The notes below the pieces were generated by a model. That model was not told the DNA's origin. It saw only the letters and a program-made list of their open reading frames with translations, and ran no database searches. From Vandiemenella viatica (Eukaryota; Arthropoda; Insecta; Orthoptera; Morabidae): DNA of 64,000 nt. Positions 20,763 through 32,848 of this stretch are shown here, one piece after another. The stretch lies in NCBI GenBank assembly GCA_031002005.1, contig CM061918.1, forward strand, positions 44,366,047 through 44,430,046. Direction: 5' to 3'. The translations under genes and the position numbers were made by a program. Each line of letters begins with the position of its first letter. Positions within the stretch are counted from its first letter, which is position 1.

Positions 20763-21079
20763 AAAAATGAAATTATTGTGATAAAGTATAGCAATAACCA
20801 CACATACGTTATTCCTTTCAAAATTCGTAGCCTCAAAACCCATCAATGGTGAAATCCTTTCATTGAAACCGAGAGACATTCACCGATGAAGGTAGGGAAA
20901 ACCATAAAAAAATTCCGTTCATCGAAGCAGGCAGACATTAAAAATTAATACACCGACGAAGAGACGGGAAACAAACTCAATTAGTCACATCATGTTGGAT
21001 TCGTTATAAACAATTTAATATAGCTCGCGAGTGTCACCTACATTCCGTGTATTTTAAAGGATGTATTAAATTATGTGTA

Positions 21080-21700
21080 ATGAAACACAGACACTTTTTG
21101 GACTCAAAGAGGCATTGAAGGGGTTTACTGATGGATGTAAGTATAACCTCGATTGGTTGAGAGCCTCTAAACTAAAGCAAAGTTGTCGATTTGAAAACCA
21201 GGCTCGTAATTGTTGCCATCCAGGTCAAACCTTTGTCGTTTGTCTATCCAGGCCAATCTATGTATCAATTCTGTTATGCTTTCGTAAGCAATCACAAATT
21301 GAGTGTCCTTAGCTGTACTTTGTCTAAAATTCCAATAAATCCCTTGTGACACATCAGTGATTGACACCTTTAACTGTATTTTACAGTACAGCACTTATGT
21401 TCCAGGAACGAAATACCGTCTGTTAATCTTACTAATTTCACACCTGGGGAATCTAAGTACGCCAGTCCTATGTGATAAAAAAATCGAGTCACGCTAAGCA
21501 CAGAACATGCCTGAGACCATCGCCTGTGACCAAGGTGGAGATATAGAAGATTTACACACTCCCTTATAGAAGAAATCCAGTGCACTATTCCTAATTCTTT
21601 CACCAAGATCCACCTCTAGCCTCATCGCCAACATACCCACAACACTTCCCCAAACTTCATTCTGTTTTCCAATGATTCCCACTCCAATCCCTGATCAGTT
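21080..21700 (-). mobile_element. LINE C-terminal fragments in the left arm (families A and B)
   Basis: On the minus strand 21294-21200 gives VIAYESITELIHRLAWID, a damaged family A YESVTELIRRLGWDSL block; 21680-21500 gives MGIIGKQNEVWG followed by RLEVDLGERIRN, which resembles the family B end. The mirrored copy is at 29300-29790 in the right arm. Confidence 0.5.
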
Positions 21701-22205
21701 ACAGACAGGGTTACCTTCTGTTCGTGCGTTAAAGTAAACCAAAAATTCAAATTCGCAAAGTCTTCTGCTAATCAGTAGCCAGGTATCAAAATGTTCATTT
21801 AAGGTGGTTCTACTACAGTTTTCAGGGAAATTCTCCCCTTTTCCAGGAATTTATTTTTTCAATAAATCAGGACCCATTGGAGTTCTCCATTCGGCTTAAA
21901 ATGTTCCCATCTAACGCCAACCTTCGGATTCAGGACCAAGTCTGACATTTGTTTGTAATTGCATGCTTTGTTCAAGTAACCACGATAAAGTTACCATAAT
22001 GCTCTTAGCTCACTGATAGTTTCTTGGTCATCAAACAGACATCATAACCCACATTTTTATAGAAGATCCCCACACATCGACAAGTATCCAAAACGTCACC
22101 ATAGGTGCAGACACTAGTTCTATTACACCTAAGATAGCGCTCACACTTGAACTGTCGTAAATTGTTAGGTCAAAGTGGGTGTTTGGATATTTTATCCACT
22201 CAGAC

Positions 22206-22790
22206 CTCATCACTTAAAGTCTAGTGCGAGATTGTGGTCATGGTCAACTTAGGCTCCATACACCACTCAGAATTATTCCACCAATATCCATTCTAACAGC
22301 ATTATACGCCACATACAGCCCCTCAACACTCTTCCTATCTTCCAATGACATCCCAGCCCCAGCTCCTTTATTATGTCACTTACTGAATATTTTCCACAGA
22401 TAAATCTAGATGCCCTCCTTCGCACCTTGCATTTGATGTACAAAAAATGTGGACTGGTCAAAGTGGGTGTTTAGATATTTTATCCACTCAGGCCTCATCA
22501 CCTAAAGTCTAGTGCCAGACTGTGGTCATGGTCAACTTAGGCTCCATACACCACTCAGAATTATTCCACCAATATCCATTCTAACAGCATTATACCCCAC
22601 CTACAGCCCCTGACACTCTTCCAATGACATCCCAACCCCAGCTCCTTTATTATGTCACTTACTGAATATTTTCCACAGATAAATCTAGCTGCCCTCCTTT
22701 GCACCTTGCATTTGATGTACAAAAAATGTGGACTCCATACTACACCACACAAGCAATGGTCTGACTGTGGGTTTCTACCCAAGTCCTTCG
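22206..22790 (-). mobile_element. Two tandem LINE family B ends (left arm)
   Basis: Two copies, about 22206-22460 and 22470-22790, each with a minus-strand KCKVQRRAARFICGKYSVSD-type block followed by IIKELGLGCHWK. The right arm has only one (28510-28815), so the ~280 bp duplication arose after the arms formed, or was lost from the right arm. Confidence 0.6.
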
Positions 22791-22929
22791 CTTCTCTGGT
22801 ACATCACCCCTCTCTGTTAAATGATTTTTATGTAGTGAGAATCACAATTCACATGCCAACACAAACGGCAGTAAACTGTAAAGAGCAAAATGTAATGGGA
22901 GACTGCCTAAGCCCTGAATCAATGGTTAG

Positions 22930-25200
22930 AAGCACACGTTGATAGTGAGCATAATTCTAGACTCAAATCCACAGAGGGATGACACACGCACATTTCCATG
23001 CCTACAGCGAGGTCGACAGAACAACCAGCACCAAGATAGAACTCCCACAGAGGAAGAAGACACACACATACACACACACACACACGCGCGCGCGCACGCA
23101 CACACTTGTACATGCATACAGCGAGGTCAATAGAACTAACAGCAAGCATCATGAAAACGATGAAGTGGGGCAGATTGTCGTTACCACTGATTATCTGGAC
23201 AGAACTATCGTTACAAAAATCATCAGACAGACGAGTTACTTACGCTTACATGCACAAAGAGAGACGCAGATACACATGCCCAAGTCTACACAACTACCGG
23301 TACCAATCATGGAAACAAAAAAGTGGTGTAGTACTCTCTTGCCTCATGACTGGCTGAAAAACAGAAGTCTCCTTACATATCATCAGCCTGGCGAGATAGA
23401 AGGTGTGCAAAAGATGGCATGTTTTCACCATAAACCTAAGTGTTTATACCATAAATAGTGTTCATCACGCCCCAGTTGATTACATTTACCATCAACATGT
23501 CTCTCCCACACGCAACCCTTTCTACCATTCAGTAAAAAGTGACCCCAGTACTATGAGTTGCAATAGACACTTGACTATCAGACAGATATCATAACCCGCA
23601 TATTCAAACTAGGTCTCAGCCACAAATCTATACATCTCCATGCACAACCACAAACAAAACATAAATGGAGGGGACAGCAAAATCATACACCCAGACAGAC
23701 GTGTTTATAGAAGGTATCACTATATTAACGCATACAGACACAGAGAGAGACGCACAAACACTCACATTTCCATGACTACAGCGAGCTAGACACAATAACC
23801 AGCCCAATCTGGCGACGAAAAAATGGGGTAGAACACCCATGGCTCATAAACTGACCAAAAAATCATCAGTAACATATGTTCCAGGCATCATACTCTTCAC
23901 ATCAACATCATCTCATTTATTTCGCATTACAGACCTCACTACATCCAGTATCATGTGTGCTAGGTACCAAACTGTTCACATCAGCCCAACACGTCTATCC
24001 CACACCTAAGCTTTTTCTGCCATTCAGTAACATGTGCCCCCCATGTACCACGAGTAGCAGTAGACACTTGGTCATCAGACAGATATTATAACTCCCATAT
24101 TCATACTAGGTCTTACCCACAAATCCATACGTCACCTCACACAAGCATAAGTGCAGGAACAGCACATCATACATCCAGACAAACGAGATAAAGGAAGGTA
24201 TCACCACATTTACGCAAAAAAAAAAACACACAGAGATAGAGACGCATACACACGTACATTTCCATGCCTACAGCGATCTCGACTCAACAACTAGCCCAAT
24301 CATGGCAACGAAAAAGTGGAACAGAACACCCATGACTGGCCAAAAATCATAGAAAGGCACACATACACACACACACACATGTCAATGCATTCACACAGTT
24401 CCATTCATCACCACACATAACTGGAGGAAAGAGACTAAACATGCTAGATCCAACTAAAGAGTTACAGGATGTGTGAAGTTTGAAATCACAGCCACATCTC
24501 TCCCACACCGCAACCCTTTCTGTCATTTAGTAACATGTGACCCAGGTACCATGAGTTACAATGGACACTTGTCTATCAGACGGATATCATAACCTCCATA
24601 TTCATACTAGGTCTCTCCCACAAACCCATACGTCTCCACACAAGCACAAACATATGGGAGGAACAGCAATTCATACGTCCAGATAAATGAGTTTAAGGAA
24701 GGTATCACCATACTTACGCACACAGACACATATATCCATGCCTACAGCGAGCTCAACACAACAACCAGCCCAATCATGGCAAAGAAAAAGTGGGACAGAA
24801 CCCCCATGGCTCAAGACTGACAAAAAAAATCATCATTAACATGTGTTCCAAGTAACAAACTCCTCACATCAAAATCATATCATTTAACTCACACTACAGA
24901 CCTCTCTGCCATTCAGTATCGTTGGTAATATGTACAAAGCTGTTCACATGATCAGCACCACCTCTATCCCACGCCACAAGCCATTTCTGCTGTTCAGTAA
25001 TATTTGTCCGACATACCACGAGTATCAGTAGGCACATGCTCATCAGTCAAATATCATAACTCCCATACTCATACTAGGTCTCACACACTAATCCATACAT
25101 CACCACACACAAGCACTCACAAACAACCATCAGACAGACGTTAGAGTGTGTGCAATGGATGACATGTTTTTGCCATACACCTCAGTACTTATCACATTAT
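22930..25200. repeat. ~490 bp tandem array inside the left arm
   Basis: The block ATCAGACAGATATCATAAC with CATACTAGGTCT recurs at about 23578, 24073, 24574 and 25042 (spacing 495, 501 and 468 bp). Each unit also has CATTTCCATGCCTACAGCGA and AACCAGCCCAATCATGGC, a CACAGAGA-rich part and CATTCAGTAACATGTG. Short open frames rich in His/Thr here are by-products of CA-rich sequence. Confidence 0.8.
23060..23105. repeat. (CA)n/(CG)n alternating purine-pyrimidine run
   Basis: CACACACATACACACACACA continuing into a CGCGCGCGCG stretch; a potential Z-DNA former. Mirrored at 28202-28245 in the other arm with slightly different length. Confidence 0.85.
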
Positions 25201-25540
25201 CAATTAATTACATCAACACACCCTAGGTAGCCAGTCATTGTGAAATCTCAAAGTCGAATAGAATCCTATCGTGATAGACACACAACCACATAGAAAAACA
25301 CACATACACACACTCACATGTCCATGCATACACACAGTTACCATATATCACCACACACATACACGTAACTGGAGGAAAAGGACTGAACACCCTAGGTCCA
25401 GACTGAATAGCTACAGGATGTGCGAAATGTTTCATTTCTTTGCCACAAACCTCGGTGCTCGTCAGTTAATAGAAGCTCAATCAAAGACAAATTTTGGGTG
25501 AACCTGCCCAGGCGGGCGCGGCGCGAGGTGGCCACCTTCC

Positions 25541-25737
25541 TTACAGCGGACGCGTACATCGTGTTTTAGTAGGTCGGTATAACGGCACATATTACCGCCA
25601 CGAGTGCAATGAAATTCCGGTCTTCAGTGCGGTCCTAAAAATGCGGTTACCGGTAATAGGTCCCGGTCGGAAATCTCCGGTAATCCATCGCGGTCCGCGC
25701 TTTTAGACCGGCGTATTACGGTATTTCTGTCCGCAGT
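25541..25737. other. GC-rich unique spacer at the centre of the palindrome
   Basis: About 197 bp between the arms, far more GC- and CpG-rich than its surroundings (GCGGACGCGTACATCG, GGTTACCGGTAATAGGTCCC, CGCGGTCCGCGC). Short matches (GCGGAC / GTCCGC) prolong the arms by about 10 bp on each side. No coding. Confidence 0.7.
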
Positions 25738-28509
25738 GGGGAAGGGTGGCCACCTCGTGCCGCGCCCGCCTGGGCAGGTTCACCCAAAATTTGTCTTTGA
25801 TGAGCTTCTATTAACTGACGAGCACCGAGGTTTGTGGCAAAGAAATGAAACATTTCGCACATCCTGTAGCTATTCAGTCTGGACCTAGGGTGTTCAGTCC
25901 TTTTCCTCCAGTTACGTGTATGTGTGTGGTGATATATGGTAACTGTGTGTATGCATGGACATGTGAGTGTGTGTATGTGTGTTTTTCTATGTGGTTGTGT
26001 GTCTATCACGATAGGATTCTATTCGACTTTGAGATTTCACAATGACTGGCTACCTAGGGTGTGTTGATGTAATTAATTGATAATGTGATAAGTACTGAGG
26101 TGTATGGCAAAAACATGTCATCCATTGCACACACTCTAACGTCTGTCTGATGGTTGTTTGTGAGTGCTTGTGTGTGGTGATGTATGGATTAGTGTGTGAG
26201 ACCTAGTATGAGTATGGGAGTTATGATATTTGACTGATGAGCATGTGCCTACTGATACTCGTGGTATGTCGGACAAATATTACTGAACAGCAGAAATGGC
26301 TTGTGGCGTGGGATAGAGGTGGTGCTGATCATGTGAACAGCTTTGTACATATTACCAACGATACTGAATGGCAGAGAGGTCTGTAGTGTGAGTTAAATGA
26401 TATGATTTTGATGTGAGGAGTTTGTTACTTGGAACACATGTTAATGATGATTTTTTTTCAGTCTTGAGCCATGGGGGTTCTGTCCCACTTTTTCTTTGCC
26501 ATGATTGGGCTGGTTGTTGTGTTGAGCTCGCTGTAGGCATGGATATATGTGTCTGTGTGCGTAAGTATGGTGATACCTTCCTTAAACTCATTTATCTGGA
26601 CGTATGAATTGCTGTTCCTCCCATATGTTTGTGCTTGTGTGGAGACGTATGGGTTTGTGGGAGAGACCTAGTATGAATATGGAGGTTATGATATCCGTCT
26701 GATAGACAAGTGTCCATTGTAACTCATGGTACCTGGGTCACATGTTACTAAATGACAGAAAGGGTTGCGGTGTGGGAGAGATGTGGCTGTGATTTCAAAC
26801 TTCACACATCCTGTAACTCTTTAGTTGGATCTAGCATGTTTAGTCTCTTTCCTCCAGTTATGTGTGGTGATGAATGGAACTGTGTGAATGCATTGACATG
26901 TGGTGTGTGTGTATGTGTGCCTTTCTATGATTTTTGGCCAGTCATGGGTGTTCTGTTCCACTTTTTCGTTGCCATGATTGGGCTAGTTGTTGAGTCGAGA
27001 TCGCTGTAGGCATGGAAATGTACGTGTGTATGCGTCTCTATCTCTGTGTGTTTTTTTTTTGCGTAAATGTGGTGATACCTTCCTTTATCTCGTTTGTCTG
27101 GATGTATGATGTGCTGTTCCTGCACTTATGCTTGTGTGAGGTGACGTATGGATTTGTGGGTAAGACCTAGTATGAATATGGGAGTTATAATATCTGTCTG
27201 ATGACCAAGTGTCTACTGCTACTCGTGGTACATGGGGGGCACATGTTACTGAATGGCAGAAAAAGCTTAGGTGTGGGATAGACGTGTTGGGGCTGATGTG
27301 AACAGTTTTGTACCTAGCACACATGATACTGGATGGTAGTGAGGTCTGTAGTGCGAAATAAATGAGATGATGTTGATGTGAAGAGTATGATGCCTGGAAC
27401 ATATGTTACTGATGATTTTTTGGTCAGTTATGAGCCATGGGTGTTCTACCCCATTTTTTCGTCGCCATGATTGGGCTGGTTATTGTGTCTAGCTCGCTGT
27501 AGTCATGGAAATGTGAGTGTTTGTGCGTCTCTCTCTGTCTGTATGCGTTAATATAGTGATACCTTCTATAAACACGTCTGTCTGGGTGTATGATTTTGCT
27601 GTCCCTCCACTTATGTTTGTTTGTGCTTGTGCATGGAGATGTATAGATTTGTGGCTGAGACCTAGTTTGAATATGCGGGTTATGATATCTGTCTGATAGT
27701 CAAGTGTCTATTGCAACTCATAGTACTGGGGTCACTTTTTACTGAATGGTAGAAAGGGTTGCGGTGTGGGAGAGACATGTTGATGGTAAATGTAATCAAC
27801 TGGGGCGTGATGAACACTATTTATGGTATAAACACTTAGGTTTATGGTGAAAACATGCCATCTTTTGCACACCCTCTATCTCGCCAGGCTGATGATATGT
27901 AAGGAGACTTCTGTTTTTCAGCCAGTCATGAGGCAAGAGAGTACTACACCACTTTTTTTGTTTCCATGATTGTTGCCGGTAGCTATACTGAACTCTCTGT
28001 AGACTTGGACATGTGTATCTGCGTCTGTCTTTGTGGATGTAAGCATAAGTATGGCGGTACCTGACTTTAACTCGTCTGTCTGATGATTTTTGTAACGATA
28101 GTTCTGTCCAGATAATCAGTGGTAACGACAATTCTGCCCCACTTCATCGTTTTCATGATGCTTGCTGTTAGTTCTATTGACCTCGCTGTATGCATGTACA
28201 AGTGTGTGCGTGCGCGCGTGTGTGTGTGTGTGTATGTGTGTGTCTTCTTCCTCTGTGGGAGTTCTATCTTGGTGCTGGTTGTTCTGTCGACCTCGCTGTA
28301 GGCATGGAAATGTGCGTGTGTCATCCCTCTGTGGATTTGAGTCTAGAATTATGCTCACTATCAACGTGTGCTTCTAACCATTGATTCAGGGCTTAGGCAG
28401 TCTCCCATTTCATTTTGCTCTTTACAGTTTACTGCCGTTTGTGTTGGCATGTGAATTGTGATTCTCACTACATAAAAATCATTTAACAGAGAGGGGTGAT
28501 GTACCAGAG

Positions 28510-28815
28510 AAGCGAAGGACTTGGGTACAAACCCACAGTCAGACCATTGCTTGTGTGGTGTAGTATGGAGTCCACATTTTTTGTACATCAAATGCAAGGT
28601 GCAAAGGAGGGCAGCTAGATTTATCTGTGGAAAATATTCAGTAAGTGACATAATAAAGGAGCTGGGGCTGGGATGTCATTGGAAGATAGGAAGAGTGTTG
28701 AGGGGCTGTATGTGGCGTATAATGCTGTTAGAATGGATATTGGTGGAATAATTCTGAGTGGTGTATGGAGCCTAAGTTGACCATGACCACAATCTCGCAC
28801 TAGACTTTAAGTGAT
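28510..28815 (+). mobile_element. LINE family B end in the right arm
   Basis: Reads KCKVQRRAARFICGKYSVSD followed by IIKELGLGCHWKIGR in one frame, then VDHDHNLALDF in another, the same order as at 1-110. The QRRAARF block is the conserved C-terminal element of CR1/L2-like ORF2. Confidence 0.6.
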
Positions 28816-29889
28816 GAGGTCTGAGTGGATAAAATATCCAAACACCCACTTTGACCTAACAATTTACGACAGTTCAAGTGTGAGCGCTATCTTAGGTGTA
28901 ATAGAACTAGTGTCTACACCTATGGATACTTGTTGATGTGTGGGGGGTCTTCTATGAAAATGTGGGTTATGATGTCTGTTTGATGACCAAGTTAGCTAAG
29001 GGCATTATGTCACTTTTATCGTGGTTAGTTGGATGAAGCATGCAATTACAATCAAATGTCACACTTGGTCCTGAATCCGAAGGTTGGCGTTAGATGGGAA
29101 CATTTAAACCGAATGGAGAACTCTCCTGGGTCCTGATTTATTGAAAAATAATTTCCTGGAAAAAGGGAGAATTTTCCTGGAAAACTGCAGTAGAACCACC
29201 TTAAGTGAACATTTTGGTACCTGGCTACTGATTAGGAGAAGACTGTATGAGTTTTTGGTTTACTTTAACACACGAACAAAAGGTAACTGATCTGAGGTTT
29301 GAATGGGAATCATTGGAAAACAGAATGAAGTTTGGGGAAGTGCTGTGGGTATGTTGGCGATGAGGCTAGAGGTGGATCTTGGTGAAAGAATTAGGAATAG
29401 TGCACTGGATTTCTTCTATAAGGGAGTGTGTAAATTTTCTATATCTCCACCTTGGTCACAGGCGATGGTCTCAGGCATGTTCTGTGCTTAGCGTGACTCG
29501 ATTTTTTATCACATAGGACTGGCTTACTTCGATTCCACAGGGGTGAAATTAGTAAGATTAACAGACGTATTTCGTTCCTGGAACATAAGTGCTGTACTGT
29601 AAAATACAGTTAAAGGTGTCAATCACTGATGTGTCACAAGGGATTTATTGGAATTTTAGACAAAGTACAGCTAAGGACACTCAATTTGTGATTGCTTACG
29701 AAAGCATAACAGAATTGATACATAGATTGGCCTGGATAGACAAACGACAAAGGTTTGACCTGGATGGCAACAATTACGAGTGTGATTAAATATTTTATAC
29801 CACTGGCAGCAGAGATAAGTTAAAGAAATAAGGTGTCGTACTGATGCTAATATGAATTCATTCTTCCCTCACTGCATTCCATGAGCTTT

Positions 29890-30062
29890 GCCAAGCGAGG
29901 TCTTTAGAGACGGGAAAGGATGGGGGGCAAGGAATTCGGCCATGGTCTTTTAAAGGAAGCATCCCAGCATTTGCCTGGAGTGATTTTGGAAACCATGGAA
30001 AACCCAAATCTGGATGCTCGGAACCGGTGTCCTCCCGAATGCAAGGCCAGAACGCTAAATAA
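29890..30062 (-). mobile_element. SINE in the right arm
   Basis: AGCGAGGTCTTTAGAGACGG, GGAATTCGGCCATGGTC, GGAAGCATCCCAGCATTTGC, CCATGGAAAACCCAAATCTG and CTCCCGAATGCAAGGCCAG; the complement of the 51143-51386 family. B box damaged (GAACCGGTG). Confidence 0.7.
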
Positions 30063-31555
30063 TTTCATGAAAACAGGTACACATAGAATTCTTACTCGGT
30101 TTTATATCTGGAGTTTATGACTGTTTTTTTTCCATATCGAACGTTAAAAGGAAGAATGTATGCTTTTCAAATTATTTTTTTATTCAATTATAACAAGTAA
30201 AGCTGGCGCCATACTCTCTAGGCGTGGAAATTACGTAACTTTGAGGAGTTGGAACGGCTTTTTCACAAAACACTTAAACACCGCCGCCGGACTCGAACCG
30301 GCGACCTTCGGCACTCTAGCCCCAACACTGCCGAGGTCGTTAGTTGAATTCTCTCTATCATTAACGCTGTTAACGATTAATTATATTGGAATCCCACCTT
30401 ACTGATGCTTATTTCCTCTTTATATTCGCTCAGAGTTATAAACATCCTCGAATATCAGAACTGCATTGTATAGATATGAATTTGAGCTAAGTCAGGACAT
30501 TCCATAGTTCATTATCACGTTTTAAACGTAAAAGTTACGCTTTCTCATGGTCTATGTCTTATTTTTTAATTAAATACAAAGACTCAAGCAGTTTTTCTGT
30601 TCACCCAGAATGAAAACTAAATTTTCGATTTTCGTTTTTAAAACACGTTATTCTGGCGAGGGATTAGGCTACCATAAAAGATTCTTATATTTGTTCTACG
30701 AAACTGACATATAATAATTATTCTCATCTCGTAATAATTTCTTCTTGAACCGCAGTGAATTTCTATGTATCCTGCTGGAACGGTTTCGATGGCGCAACCC
30801 GATAGCAGGACACCTGAACAAATAACAAATACACATGAAATTTTTTGCAAGCCTGAGACTCTGCAATATGTATTGGACGCCCTAATTTCTTTGTCCGCCA
30901 GCCAGGCACCCAGCTATGCTTTCATAATGGTGGATGGCAAACACACACCAGCCTAGCTGTATCGCTCTGTAATGGAGCCATTTCGTAACCTGTCGGACTC
31001 CCGAGCAAACAATAGCCGCTCACGCAAACGTCGAAATATTTCACGCATATTGGGACACCCCCGCCATCTAGCGACAAGTGCCTATAACGCTCTGCCGTGT
31101 GTCGCACCCTAGCGACAGTTATGCAAGTTATCGCGCATGTCGCAACAGGGTCTCGGCGGCCGAGCAAGTGCGTACATGTCGACCGACACCTGTGCAAATA
31201 CGCCTTAGGCTAGGGTTTTCCCCCGCAAGACAAGGATAGAAGATCTCGTGGCGAAGTGGAATATCTCTGGCCGGCGCATGCGCAGATGAAGTTTCTCGTG
31301 TCATGCGCTGTTCGGTGGAGACACCTGGTGGCAGGAAAATGATACATGCCACGCCACCTACCAGTGAGCCAAAGAACTAACGGGCGCTGCCATCTACCAG
31401 CGGATCTGTGAACTAACGGTCCAGCGCCATCTAGCCGCCGATCGGGAACTAACGGCGGCCATCTTGACCGGCCAAACGGGGGCGGCCATCTTGTGACGCC
31501 ATACGACCGTGCTGCCACCTGGCGGTGCTTTTGAACTCTTATTCTCCCCCTACTT

Positions 31556-31984
31556 ATAGTAATAACTTTTTGCACACTAAACAAAACTTTAAGTATTCTT
31601 TCTTTTAATTCGATATATTCAATTTTTAAAAGCCATAGCTTTAAGTATTCTTTCCTTTAATTCGGGATATCAATTTTTAAACGACATAGATAGCCGTAAA
31701 AACAACAGAGTTTTTCTTTAAGCACGATCTCTGGCCAATATCTCTGGCCTTCAGCATTAGTCTTCTGTTTACGATAATATTATTCCGGATTCACTTTTGA
31801 TATTTTATCTGAAGAGTTAAAGGATCTGGAGTTTCGAGCCACAAGTATATCCATTCACTTCGCAATTGAATCAAATGTGAGTTTTTAACATAATCTATTG
31901 TTGTTCAGTAATGTAGTAATGAAATTTCTTAACCAAATTATCGAAGCTTGATATACATGAATCTTTTCAGACGAATGAAAATAG
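31556..31984. other. Unassigned AT-rich sequence
   Basis: Only a local duplication is visible: TTTAAGTATTCTTTC with TTTAATTCG at about 31590-31620 and again at 31640-31670. Confidence 0.4.
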
Positions 31985-32170
31985 TATACGTGCAAATAAA
32001 TTTCAGCCCACCAGTTTCTTGGTAGGGGGCGGGTGAATGTAAGTTTGCTTTAATTCCGAAAAAGTTGGCGCGTATTTTATGAAACTTTGTACAAATGTTT
32101 TGCGGGAATAAAAGTAGGGTACGGTTAAATCTACGCCAACTATATCGGGCAACGCCGGAAACTCCGCTAG
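31985..32170 (+). mobile_element. Helitron-like 3' end fragment
   Basis: Carries TATTTTATGAAACTTTGTAC, CGGGCAACGCCGG and, at 32167-32170, CTAG followed by T, the terminus shared with 2695-2698 and 9650-9653. No 5' end. 32171-32848 holds only a ~78 bp near-direct repeat (about 32670-32805). Confidence 0.4.
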
Positions 32171-32848
32171 TTTAATATATAATTACGATGGAGTGATTGG
32201 GACAGAAATAGTTCCTGAATTGCTTGGTATTGTTGGACGTTTCGAAGGCGTCTAACTTAGCCCTTATTTTCAACCATAGATGTAACTGTTGGTTTACGCG
32301 CTGCCGCGGAAACTGTGAAAGACAAAAGGCAACTCAGCGCGATGACGTCATCCACTCTTCTGCTCATTACCGAGGCGAAGCTGTTTCAGCATTTTGATAG
32401 CCGGGTTCCAGGCCGCAACGAGTTGGTAACCACTGTCCCTGTTAACTAAAGAATCAGTTGTTCTGATTTCTACAGCTTCTGTTATAATGCTGTCCCAAAA
32501 ATCTTCGATCTTACAGTGCTAACATTATTTTTTCTTCAATGCTCCGAGGTACGATGATCGCAAACCGACTATGCTTGTGATAATGGATGTACAATACAAT
32601 ATACAATACAGTTATTTTCCATTGATCCCATCATAAGAGACTGGTTCTGTGCGATGTGAAAAGTTGTCAATTTACATATAAACAATCGTATAACAAAATA
32701 ATACGTACACCAGAAGATGTGCAGTCATAGCATACGTGGTACACTAAACAACTGCATCACAAAATAATATATACACCATAAGATGTACAGTCATGACATA
32801 CATGTTACTTTAATTATGTCAGCAACATTTACACAAACTACTAACAGT

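Larger units (their letters stand above)
19875..21085 (+). repeat. ~1.03 kb direct duplication inside the left arm
   Basis: AAATTCCGTTCATCGAAGCA and the next ~165 bp (to GGATGTATTAAATTA) occur at 19876-20040 and again at 20908-21075. Everything between is a left-arm-only segment holding a LINE C-terminal domain and two SINE copies; the right arm lacks it. Confidence 0.75.
18587..25540 (+). repeat. Left arm of giant inverted repeat (palindrome)
   Basis: This arm is found again, reversed and complemented, at 25738-31555. Anchors include GCACCGCCAGGTGGCAGCAC (18613), TGTCGGTCGACATGTACGTA (18821), TTCACTGCGGTTCAAGAAG (about 19130), TCACACCTGGGG-type LINE sequence near 21430, and the innermost 500 bp, where a 66-codon frame is identical in the two arms. 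The outer 500 bp are clearly diverged, the inner part nearly identical. It is about 1.1 kb longer than the right arm, because of a ~1.03 kb direct duplication and a ~280 bp LINE duplication found only here. Confidence 0.9.
25738..31555 (-). repeat. Right arm of giant inverted repeat
   Basis: Reverse complement of 18587-25540, with the ~490 bp array at 26050-28330, the CG/CA run at 28202-28245, the LINE family B end at 28510-28815, LINE pieces at 29300-29880, a SINE at 29890-30062 and the CTGCCACCTGGCGG motif at 31512-31525. It lacks the ~1.03 kb direct duplication of the left arm and one of the two LINE B ends. Confidence 0.9.

Noticed and set aside
22919..23458. His/Thr- and Cys/Val-rich frames around 23.0-23.4 kb and their mirror at 28.1-28.3 kb
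   Set aside because: Translations of CA/TG simple repeats in the palindrome arms; present on both strands and in all frames, no domain.
18587..31555. Maverick/Polinton element with inverted ends
   Set aside because: No integrase, DNA polymerase B, protease or ATPase coding in the arms, and no 6-bp target duplication at the outer ends.
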